This document shows positions 1-5,123 of a DNA stretch of 5,123 bases, piece by piece; position 1 is the stretch's first letter; every line of letters starts with the position of its first letter. Source of the DNA: JAULUH01 sp032111745 (GTDB taxonomy: Bacteria > Chloroflexota > Anaerolineae > JAAEKA01). The stretch spans positions 1-5,123 of the forward strand of contig JAULUH010000337.1 in assembly GCA_032111745.1 (NCBI GenBank), given 5' to 3'. The position numbers were made by a program, and so were the translations under genes. A model generated the notes under the pieces. That model did no database searches. It saw only the letters and a list, made by a program, of their open reading frames with translations, and was not told where the DNA came from.

Positions 1-17
1 GCCTGGCGATGTTCTAC

Positions 18-45
18 TTGACGCCCGCCTCATTCGGGCTAGAAT
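18..45 (+). promoter_or_regulatory. Candidate sigma70-type promoter for the DUF2277 gene
   Basis: TTGACG (18-23) and TAGAAT (40-45) are each one base from the -35 and -10 consensus and are separated by 16 bp, within the normal range. Transcription would start near position 52, leaving a leader of about 77 nt before the ATG at 129. The spacer is almost filled by an inverted repeat, GCCCG (23-27) and CGGGC (35-39), which could be an operator. The assignment rests on sequence match only. Confidence 0.55.
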
Positions 46-63
46 CCGCTAACCCGCTGCAAC

Positions 64-84
64 CGGGCTGCAGTTTGCAGCCTG
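64..84 (+). repeat. Nine-base-pair hairpin in the presumed 5' leader of the DUF2277 gene
   Basis: GGCTGCA (66-72) and TGCAGCC (76-82) are perfect inverted repeats around a 3-nt GTT loop. The stem extends outward by one G-U pair (65/83) and one C-G pair (64/84). If the promoter at 18-45 is real, this hairpin lies in the mRNA leader, 30 to 45 nt before the ribosome binding site, and could influence stability or translation. It could instead be the terminator of a gene to the left, but no strong T-run follows it. Confidence 0.45.
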
Positions 85-128
85 CTTAGTTCCGGCCGAC
101 CCTACCCACGAGTTGGAGGCCACGCTCG

Positions 129-398
129 ATGTGCAGAAGCATCACCACCCTATACAACATGGAACCGCCGGCCACCGCGGAGGAGATTCAGGCCGCGTCC
201 CGCCAATTCGTCAGAAAGATCAGCGGTTTCACCAAGCCCTCCAAGGCGAACGAGGCCGCCTTCAACCAGGCGGTGGACGAGATCGCGGCCATCTCGAGCC
301 AGCTGCTGCTCTCCCTCCAGACGGCTGCCCCGCCCAGGGATCGCCAGCAGGAGGCGGCCGGGGCCCAAGCCCGCGCCGCGCAGAGATTCAACAAATAG
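129..398 (+). CDS. DUF2277 domain-containing protein
   Basis: This is a complete 89-residue protein that matches, from memory, the DUF2277 family, small bacterial proteins of unknown function and similar length. Family-like features are the MCR start (usual form MCRNI, here MCRSI), EPPAT at residues 12-16, the block FVRKISGFTKPSKANEAAF at 27-45, the helix AVDEIA at 48-53, and a charged alanine/arginine-rich tail with APPRDR at 67-72. There is no signal peptide or membrane segment, so it is probably cytoplasmic and mostly helical. The ATG follows GGAGG (115-119) with a 9-nt gap, and the conserved MCR start supports it. The gene has its own promoter candidate upstream and ends 32 bp before the convergent regulator gene, so the two are not an operon. 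Cys2 is conserved in members I recall, but I know of no established activity. The family call is firm; the function is unknown. Confidence 0.93.
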   Translation: MCRSITTLYNMEPPATAEEIQAASRQFVRKISGFTKPSKANEAAFNQAVDEIAAISSQLLLSLQTAAPPRDRQQEAAGAQARAAQRFNK

Positions 399-412
399 GC
401 GCCCCAGACAAC

Positions 413-432
413 AAGTGCGGTGCAACGCACTT
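413..432. terminator. Hairpin between convergent genes, possible bidirectional terminator
   Basis: AAGTGCG (413-419) and CGCACTT (426-432) form a perfect 7-bp stem around a 6-nt GTGCAA loop. It fills most of the 32-bp gap between the DUF2277 stop and the regulator stop, and its right arm overlaps two bases of the regulator's TAA codon (431-433 on the minus strand). The position and symmetry suit a shared terminator or transcript-end protector. There is no clear U-tract on either strand, so intrinsic termination is uncertain. Confidence 0.4.
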
Positions 433-3400
433 ACCTCGGCACCTCGCCAGGTTCCTCCAGTAGCTCCTGCGCCTCCTGCAGGTCGCGCGTAGCGAAGCCC
501 TCGCTGAACCATCCATAGACGTTCGCCAGCGTCTGCTGCGCCTCTGCCCGGCTCTTGGGCGTCGCCGCACCATCCTCTCTGAGCAGGCGCGCCAGGCTGA
601 TCGCCGCGCGTAGTTCGTACCAACGGGCCTCCTGCCTTCGGGCCACGGCAATCGCCTGGCGGAAGGACTCCGCGGCCGCAGCTATGGTCTCTGACTCCCG
701 GGGCCGGCTGCCGATCAGCAGCTCCCCCCGCAGCCGGAGAGCTTCTGCCTGCATTGTGGTGACGCCGGACCGATCCATCCAGGCCAGGGCCTCGTTCACG
801 GCCTCCAGCCCTCTGTTCACCTGGCCGGCCCGGGCGCAGCTCTGGGCCAACAGTAACCACTGCGCTGCGCGGCCGAGCTGGCTGCCTAGCAGCTCAAAGC
901 CGGCCAGTCCCTGCTGCATCTGTCGCAGGCCCATCTCATCGTACTGGCCCTGTGCGGTGGTGCTCCGACCCGTCAGGCTATCCGCCCAGGGCTCCATGGC
1001 CGGACTTACCTGGTACAGCCGGCGCAACGCCTCGGCCTGCTGCCAGCCTGCCGTAGCATCGTGGCCGATCACGTATAGGATCATGGCTGTCAATGCCCGG
1101 GCAAAGGCCAGTGTAATGGCGTGATTGCTCTGTTCGGCTGCTGCCAGTGCTTCCTGGAGAGTCCTGGAACCCTGGTCGGGATAGCCCAGCTGCCACAACA
1201 CCGAGGACTGCCAGACCAGGCTGATGATACCGGCGTGGAATCCGAACAGCGTGTCCTGCGGGTGGAAACTCTGGCGATCATAGAGCGCCAGGGCTTTGTC
1301 CAGATGCTCCCGGGCCAGGGCCAGCTTTCCGCGCAAATACCACACACTACCGAGGAGGAAGTGCGCTATCAGGAGCTGATGCGCACTCCCATTGCTCTCG
1401 GCCAGGTCACGTAGTTGCAGGGCGATCTGCTGGGCGCGCTTGAGATCGGCCGACCACATGGCGAAGCTGGCCACGGCGGCCAGCGCGGTTCCCCGCTGCG
1501 GGCTGTTGCTGAGCGCAGGGTCCTGGGCTAGCTCATAGGCTTGCTCTATGGCGCGAATCCGGTCCGGTGCCCAGAAGCTGTGGGCCAGCCCTACCGGCAT
1601 CTCCAGGGCTACCAGGAGGTCGAGCTTGAGGCTGGCCCGCGCGGGTGAATCAGGCAACGACTCCAGCAGGGCGAGGCCGCGGGTCAGGTGGCTGATGGCA
1701 TCCTCGTGGGCGGCCAGGAATGCCGCGCGTTGGCCCGCCTGCAGATGGTATCGGGCAGCCCGGTCCACCAGCCCTGCGGCCTCGAAATGCCAGGCCAGCC
1801 GCGGGGCCAGGGCATCCAACTCCTCCGGAATCTCCCCATAGACCTCCTCCAGGGCACTGCCGATGGCCTCGTGCAGATCCGCCCGACTCACGGCGTCGAG
1901 ATGGTCATAGAAGAATTTCTGGAATAGGTGATGCCGGAAGCGGTAGCGCGAGAGCCTGCCCGTGCCCAGACGCCGCAATCCCACAGCCGCTACCAGGCGG
2001 TGTCGCTGGGTCAGGTTGCCGCTCAGGCATTGCAGGGTCATCCGCTCGTCCATGCCCAGCGCGCGCGCCACGGCCTCGGCAGTGAATTCCTGCCCTTCCA
2101 CGCTGGCCGCGGCCAACAGCGTCCGGCAATGATCCGGTAGGCGGTCGATGCCTTCGGCAATGGTCGCCTCGACACGGGTCGGGAGCCTATCCCAGCGCAG
2201 GTCAGCCCCCTCGACCCAGCGTCCCTCCGCGTTCTGCACCAGGTCACCGCGCTGCTCCATCTCCCGCAGCAGCTCTACGGTAAACAGGGGCTGTCCCTCG
2301 GTCTGGCGAAAGAGCCGTTCGCCGAAATCGGCGGCCACCCTGTAGAGCCGGGCATCTAGCAGGGACGTCACGAACTCCTGGCCATCGCAGGCATCCAGGT
2401 CGATAGGCTCCTCCCCGGAGATGCGCTGCAGCTCGTGTACCACTACCTCCAGGGGATGCCGGCCATCGTCAGGACGCGCGGCCAGAGCATCCGACCGGAA
2501 GGCCGCCACCAGCATGATGCGATTGCCCTCGAGGCGCCGCCCCAAGTGAAACAGCAGGCTGGCCGAGCCGACGTCGGCCCATTGCAGGTCGTCCAGCACG
2601 AGGCACAGTGGATGTTGCCGTGCAAGGATCTGCAAGACGTGGGTGACCTGTTCGAAGATATCCGCCTGTGCGCGGGGCCGGCCTGCGCGCAGGCCAGCTT
2701 CGCCAACAGGCCGCATCAGCTGGGAGAGCCTGGCCTGCCGTGCTCCTCCGAGAGCCTGCCTGGCAAAGGCCTCGGCTCGTAGCTCCAGGCCTGCCGCCGG
2801 CACCAGGGTCTCGATCAGGTCGGGGCCCTGTTCCACCAGCGCCTGCACGGCATCGGGCATCGCCGTCCACAGCCGCCGCACGTGCTCCGGGGCCAGGGTT
2901 GCCCCGGCTCGCCTAGCCTCGATGTCACCCGTCAGCAACTGCAAGATCTCCCGGAAGGGCAGATAGGGGTCGCCAATGCCCGCGGCGGCATCGCAGGTGC
3001 CGCCCGCCACTAACAGGTCAGCGTGGGCCTGCATCGCTCGCCGGGTGAACTCGGCCAGCAGCGCGGTCTTGCCGCTGCCCGCCTCCCCAGTTACAAAGAC
3101 CACGCGCCCGGCGCCTGCAAGCGTCTGCGCCAGGATGTCTTCTAGCCGTGCCAGCTGGGCCTCGCGGGCTACTACCAGTGGCGGCCGTAGACTCTGTCTA
3201 TCGGTCCCCGACTGCTCTTTCGCTGGTACCCAATTCATCAGAGGCCCGGCGCGGATCGCCTGGTATAGCGCCACAGTCTCCTCCGCCGGATCAACACTCA
3301 GCTCATCTCTGAGGATGCGGCAACAGGCCTGGAACTGGTGCAGTGCGGCGTTCCGATCTCCGGCCAGTGCCAGTGCGCGCATCAGCGCTCGATGCGCTTC

Positions 3401-4045
3401 CTCGTTCCACGGCTCCAGCTCGACCTGCTGGCGGGCGAAGGCCTGGGCCTCCCCGTGCCTGCCGCGCGCCTCCAGGTGCGCCACCAGGGTGCCAAGAGCG
3501 GCGACCACCTGCTGCTGGATTTGCTCCCGGCGGAATAGCGCCCACTCCTCGAAAGGCGCCGCATCGCCGGCTGAGAAGCCCTCGAGGAAGCCGCCGCGGT
3601 ACAAGGCAACGGCTTGCTGCAGCTCGTCCACGCCCGCTGCTGGGCGGCGCTCATCGCCACCCGACAGGGGGTGGTTTCGGATCTGGCGCCCTGCGATTGC
3701 CCTGGCAACGGATCGCTCGACCTCCGCCACGTCGAGCCAATGATCGCTGGCCTGATTGAACTGGACGTTGTTGTGGGTGATCAGCAGAAAGGGGGTGGCC
3801 GCAGACCGGTCACCCAGGGTGCGGCGGAGACTGGCGAGGGTGTAGCGCAGATTGCTCAGGGCATCCCGATCTGTGCGGTCCGGCCAGAGCAACCCCGCCA
3901 GCATCTCGCGGCGATGCGGCCTGTCGGCCTCGATAGCTAGAAAAGCCAGGAGTGCGCGGGCTTTATTGGACTTGAACTCCGTTACCGGCTGGCCATCCAG
4001 CAGCACCTGGAAGCCGCCGAGAAACCAGAGCGCGAGGCGTGCCAC
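431..4045 (-). CDS. SARP/AfsR-like transcriptional regulator: winged helix, BTAD, AAA ATPase, TPR
   Basis: This is a 1204-residue, apparently cytoplasmic, multidomain transcriptional regulator. Residues 1-100 form an OmpR/SARP-type winged-helix DNA-binding region (FLGGFQVLLDGQPV, LLAFLA, LAGLLWPD, LRYTLASLRRTLGD). Residues 105-266 are the bacterial transcriptional activation domain (BTAD), with AVALYRGGFLEGF (145-157) and VELEPWNEEAHRALMRALA (208-226). Residues 290-600 are an AAA_16/STAND-like ATPase with Walker A GEAGSGKT (320-327), Walker B CLVLDDLQWAD (481-491) and a strand ending AAFRSD (514-519). A helical part follows (SRYRFRHHLFQKFF, 699-712). TPR-like repeats run from about 745 to 1196 and probably bind a ligand or partner. 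The ending GWFSEGFATRDLQEAQELLEE (1178-1198) is usual for this family, so the protein looks full length. It has no LuxR-type HTH; DNA binding must be N-terminal. The start is GTG, supported by GGAG 6 nt upstream and the typical MARL opening; no in-frame ATG lies between it and the upstream TAG at 4091-4093. The gene is divergent from the MBL hydrolase. Its target and signal are not shown by the sequence. Confidence 0.95.
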   Translation of the reverse strand: MARLALWFLGGFQVLLDGQPVTEFKSNKARALLAFLAIEADRPHRREMLAGLLWPDRTDRDALSNLRYTLASLRRTLGDRSAATPFLLITHNNVQFNQASDHWLDVAEVERSVARAIAGRQIRNHPLSGGDERRPAAGVDELQQAVALYRGGFLEGFSAGDAAPFEEWALFRREQIQQQVVAALGTLVAHLEARGRHGEAQAFARQQVELEPWNEEAHRALMRALALAGDRNAALHQFQACCRILRDELSVDPAEETVALYQAIRAGPLMNWVPAKEQSGTDRQSLRPPLVVAREAQLARLEDILAQTLAGAGRVVFVTGEAGSGKTALLAEFTRRAMQAHADLLVAGGTCDAAAGIGDPYLPFREILQLLTGDIEARRAGATLAPEHVRRLWTAMPDAVQALVEQGPDLIETLVPAAGLELRAEAFARQALGGARQARLSQLMRPVGEAGLRAGRPRAQADIFEQVTHVLQILARQHPLCLVLDDLQWADVGSASLLFHLGRRLEGNRIMLVAAFRSDALAARPDDGRHPLEVVVHELQRISGEEPIDLDACDGQEFVTSLLDARLYRVAADFGERLFRQTEGQPLFTVELLREMEQRGDLVQNAEGRWVEGADLRWDRLPTRVEATIAEGIDRLPDHCRTLLAAASVEGQEFTAEAVARALGMDERMTLQCLSGNLTQRHRLVAAVGLRRLGTGRLSRYRFRHHLFQKFFYDHLDAVSRADLHEAIGSALEEVYGEIPEELDALAPRLAWHFEAAGLVDRAARYHLQAGQRAAFLAAHEDAISHLTRGLALLESLPDSPARASLKLDLLVALEMPVGLAHSFWAPDRIRAIEQAYELAQDPALSNSPQRGTALAAVASFAMWSADLKRAQQIALQLRDLAESNGSAHQLLIAHFLLGSVWYLRGKLALAREHLDKALALYDRQSFHPQDTLFGFHAGIISLVWQSSVLWQLGYPDQGSRTLQEALAAAEQSNHAITLAFARALTAMILYVIGHDATAGWQQAEALRRLYQVSPAMEPWADSLTGRSTTAQGQYDEMGLRQMQQGLAGFELLGSQLGRAAQWLLLAQSCARAGQVNRGLEAVNEALAWMDRSGVTTMQAEALRLRGELLIGSRPRESETIAAAAESFRQAIAVARRQEARWYELRAAISLARLLREDGAATPKSRAEAQQTLANVYGWFSEGFATRDLQEAQELLEEPGEVPR

Positions 4046-4051
4046 GGGGAG

Positions 4052-4055
4052 CTCC
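4052..4055 (-). promoter_or_regulatory. Ribosome binding site that decides the GTG start of the regulator
   Basis: On the minus strand GGAG stands 6 nt before the GTG codon (4045-4043). Together with the absence of an in-frame ATG upstream and the family-typical N-terminus, it fixes the start. The site is half of an 8-bp palindrome, GGAGCTCC (4048-4055). Confidence 0.7.
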
Positions 4056-4087
4056 GGTAGGAAATGATGTCGATTAAGTATGTAGTC

Positions 4088-4116
4088 ATTCTATACCATT
4101 CTTGCGCTGGAAGCAA
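4088..4116 (-). promoter_or_regulatory. Candidate promoter of the SARP-like regulator gene
   Basis: Read on the minus strand, TTGCTT (plus positions 4111-4116) and TAGAAT (4088-4093) are separated by exactly 17 bp. The -10 matches five of six consensus bases; the -35 is weak, keeping only the TTG. Transcription would begin near 4081, giving a leader of about 36 nt before the GTG start. An overlapping TATAGA two bases upstream is an alternative -10. Confidence 0.5.
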
Positions 4117-4151
4117 TCCCACCGCTTTCTGGGCTTGCCCCGGTCAGCCAA

Positions 4152-4188
4152 ACCTTCCCGGAGGGGACAACATCCCGGTGGGGAAGGT
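4152..4188. repeat. Nested inverted repeat (hairpin with symmetric internal loop)
   Basis: ACCTTCCC (4152-4159) and GGGAAGGT (4181-4188) are perfect 8-bp inverted repeats. Inside them GGGA (4164-4167) pairs with TCCC (4173-4176) around the 5-nt loop CAACA, leaving a symmetric 4-by-4 internal loop (GGAG/GGTG). It lies about 70-105 bp upstream of the predicted start of the regulator transcript and so is not in that mRNA. It could be a protein-binding site for a dimer or part of an unannotated RNA. Confidence 0.5.
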
Positions 4189-4199
4189 ATCCCGCACCC

Positions 4200-4222
4200 T
4201 ACGCGGGGACGGGTATCGCGTA
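4200..4222. repeat. Short inverted repeat TACGCG/CGCGTA
   Basis: TACGCG (4200-4205) and CGCGTA (4217-4222) are perfect 6-bp inverted repeats with an 11-bp gap, so centres are 17 bp apart, a plausible spacing for a dimeric DNA-binding protein. An alternative pairing, CCCGC (4191-4195) with GCGGG (4203-4207), overlaps the left arm and would compete with it in RNA. In such GC-rich sequence chance occurrence is quite possible. Confidence 0.3.
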
Positions 4223-4429
4223 TTCCTCCGGTGCGGCAAGGATGGCGGATTCACCTGGCGAAAGTTCTGACAACGGCGGCATTAGTTGGAACGGATGGCC
4301 TCTGTGCCCGCCCCCCTTCACGCCCGTCGTGCTTCGCGCCTTCGCCTAACCTTCTCGTCATCGTGGTCCAAATTCCTTCCCTGCCTCAAACTCCCCTCAC
4401 CCGCGTCGCCCAGGCCACGTTTTCGCCAC

Positions 4430-4449
4430 GCTCATATGCTGTAATGAGC
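4430..4449 (+). promoter_or_regulatory. Candidate extended -10 promoter of the MBL gene inside an inverted repeat
   Basis: TG (4437-4438), one base, then TGTAAT (4440-4445) fits an extended -10 element with five of six -10 bases matching. No good -35 is seen, which extended -10 promoters can tolerate. Transcription would start near 4452, about 74 nt before the ATG. The element lies within GCTCAT (4430-4435) and ATGAGC (4444-4449), a perfect 6-bp inverted repeat, so a protein bound here would cover the -10 and probably repress. Confidence 0.42.
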
Positions 4450-4510
4450 TAGGACAACTGCAAGGAATTCCAGGCTAATCAGGAGGCCATTCACTGCGGC
4501 CGCCCAATAG

Positions 4511-4516
4511 AAGGAG
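4511..4516 (+). promoter_or_regulatory. Ribosome binding site of the MBL-fold hydrolase
   Basis: AAGGAG lies 9 nt before the ATG at 4526, a normal spacing. A second strong purine run, AGGAGG (4481-4486), stands 39 nt before that ATG and has no properly spaced ATG or GTG of its own. Confidence 0.7.
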
Positions 4517-4525
4517 AACATCATC

Positions 4526-5123
4526 ATGTCGACAGGCAATCCGCCAGGGGCAGCCCAACCAGCGGCTCAGGAAACCGCAGGCGTAGAAGGGACCCACAAC
4601 GTCTACGGATCGCCACCCGGCTCGGGCATCTCCATGCCTCCGTATTACCAGCCGACGCCATCCGTCAAGAACAAGAACAACTACTTTCCGCAAAGCGAGC
4701 CACTTGGCCCGGATGAGATGCGCATCATTTTCATGGGCAGCAACCCCTGGCCGCCGCGCATGACGCAGGCCGGCACCTGTATCATGGTGGAGCTGGGGAA
4801 CGGCAGGCGCTTCTTCTTCGACTTCGGCCCAGGCTGCACGCGGAACATCATCGCCAACCAGGTGCCGGTGCCGGAGATCAACGACATTTTTCTGACCCAC
4901 CTGCACGTGGATCACTACGGCGATATTCCCTACCTGTGGCAGTTCGCCCCGTTCAACGGGCGTTGGAAGCCCTTGCGCATCATTGGCCCCTCCAGCAGCC
5001 GGCCTGAGCTGGGCACGAAGGCCATGGTCGAGCACCTGACGAAGATGGGCCTGTGGACCTCGATCCAGGCGCAGGGCATGCCGCTGGCGGACGGCTACGA
5101 GATCGAGGTCAGCGAATTTGACT
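4526..5123 (+). CDS. MBL-fold metallo-hydrolase, GntH-like, 3' end beyond window
   Basis: The first 199 codons of a metallo-beta-lactamase-fold hydrolase are present; the frame is still open at the window edge. The first core strand is around DEMRIIFMGS (63-72), followed by FFFDFGPG (96-103) and the metal motif THLHVDH (124-130), with His125, His127, Asp129 and His130 all intact, then YGDIPYLW. The remaining metal ligands lie downstream and cannot be checked. A feature beyond the generic fold is the N-terminal region before the domain (SPPGSGISMPPYYQPTPSV, 29-47, then NNYFP). From memory it resembles the subfamily that automatic annotation names after GntH, an MBL hydrolase of the cyanobacterial guanitoxin cluster. 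That name does not prove function here, and no other guanitoxin gene is visible. Residues 1-28 are a Pro/Ala-rich tail with no hydrophobic signal, so the protein is probably cytoplasmic. The ATG is supported by AAGGAG 9 nt upstream. The substrate is unknown. The gene is divergent from the SARP-like regulator, its likely but unproven controller. Confidence 0.92.
   Translation, partial: MSTGNPPGAAQPAAQETAGVEGTHNVYGSPPGSGISMPPYYQPTPSVKNKNNYFPQSEPLGPDEMRIIFMGSNPWPPRMTQAGTCIMVELGNGRRFFFDFGPGCTRNIIANQVPVPEINDIFLTHLHVDHYGDIPYLWQFAPFNGRWKPLRIIGPSSSRPELGTKAMVEHLTKMGLWTSIQAQGMPLADGYEIEVSEFD

Larger units (their letters stand above)
4046..4525. other. 480-bp divergent intergenic control region
   Basis: No convincing gene lies here. 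Open frames on the plus strand (4064-4270 and 4102-4452) give basic, proline-rich translations unlike any family I recognise and lack good ribosome binding sites. The region holds a minus-strand promoter candidate (4088-4116), a nested hairpin (4152-4188), further inverted repeats (TACGCG 4200-4205 with CGCGTA 4217-4222), a pyrimidine-rich stretch (about 4299-4410), and a plus-strand extended -10 inside an inverted repeat (4430-4449). It is long for a simple promoter pair, so regulatory sites or a small RNA are possible. Confidence 0.6.

Noticed and set aside
3..89. C-terminal tail of an upstream gene on the plus strand
   Set aside because: The frame is open from the window edge to a TAG at 87-89, but it is too short to judge, has no recognisable motif and overlaps the promoter and leader hairpin.
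150..860. 236-residue open frame on the minus strand
   Set aside because: It overlaps both the DUF2277 gene and the 3' end of the regulator in other frames; its composition is Gly/Arg-rich with no family signal.
2976..3743. 255-residue open frame on the plus strand
   Set aside because: It is antisense to the winged-helix, BTAD and early ATPase parts of the regulator; the Ser/Ala/Arg-rich translation is typical of an antisense shadow.
4267..4296. CTGACA as a possible -35 element on the plus strand
   Set aside because: No acceptable -10 hexamer occurs 16 to 18 bp downstream.
4064..4452. Small open frames on the plus strand in the intergenic region
   Set aside because: They have no good ribosome binding site, no recognisable motif and biased Pro/Arg/Ser composition; they cover the inverted repeats and pyrimidine tract instead.
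4433..4533. NdeI (CATATG), EcoRI (GAATTC), NotI (GCGGCCGC) and SalI (GTCGAC) sites within 100 bp, resembling a cloning polylinker
   Set aside because: The sites are about 25 to 30 bp apart and embedded in natural-looking leader and coding sequence, and the SalI site is part of the hydrolase's start region. Chance is the better explanation.
4475..5035. 186-residue open frame on the minus strand
   Set aside because: It lies antisense to the MBL hydrolase, whose frame carries clear family motifs; the antisense translation resembles nothing I recognise and is a by-product of GC-rich codons.
4526..5123. Part of a guanitoxin biosynthesis cluster
   Set aside because: Only one gene resembling GntH is seen, and no other biosynthetic gene is in the window; homologues of this single enzyme occur outside toxin clusters.

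Overview
The window is GC-rich bacterial DNA with three protein-coding genes, two complete and one cut by the right edge. The large central gene closely matches, from memory, the SARP/AfsR-like ATPase-TPR regulators that are abundant and often multiplied in Chloroflexota (Caldilinea/Anaerolineae-like genomes). That makes a Chloroflexota host the best guess. It is an inference from one family plus base composition, since there is no rRNA or other phylogenetic marker here.

Layout, left to right. Positions 1-128 are non-coding upstream sequence with a good sigma70-type promoter (TTGACG, 16 bp, TAGAAT) and a 9-bp hairpin in the presumed 5' leader. Positions 129-398 (+) encode an 89-residue DUF2277 protein. 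It converges on the large gene across 32 bp holding a compact hairpin. Positions 431-4045 (-) encode a 1204-residue regulator made of a winged-helix DNA-binding domain, a BTAD domain, an AAA-type ATPase module and a TPR-rich C-terminal half. Positions 4046-4525 are a 480-bp divergent intergenic region with a promoter candidate for each flanking gene, several inverted repeats and a pyrimidine-rich tract. Positions 4526-5123 (+) hold the first 199 codons of a metallo-beta-lactamase-fold hydrolase with an intact HxHxDH metal motif; its end lies outside the window.

Functional reading. The regulator and the hydrolase are transcribed away from each other from a long shared control region. The simplest testable idea is that the regulator controls itself and/or the hydrolase in response to a ligand sensed by its ATPase/TPR part. 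The DUF2277 gene has its own promoter and looks like an independent small housekeeping or unknown-function unit. No mobile element, CRISPR array, tRNA, rRNA or clearly new multi-gene system is visible. The most interesting material is the structured divergent control region and the particular MBL subfamily beside it.
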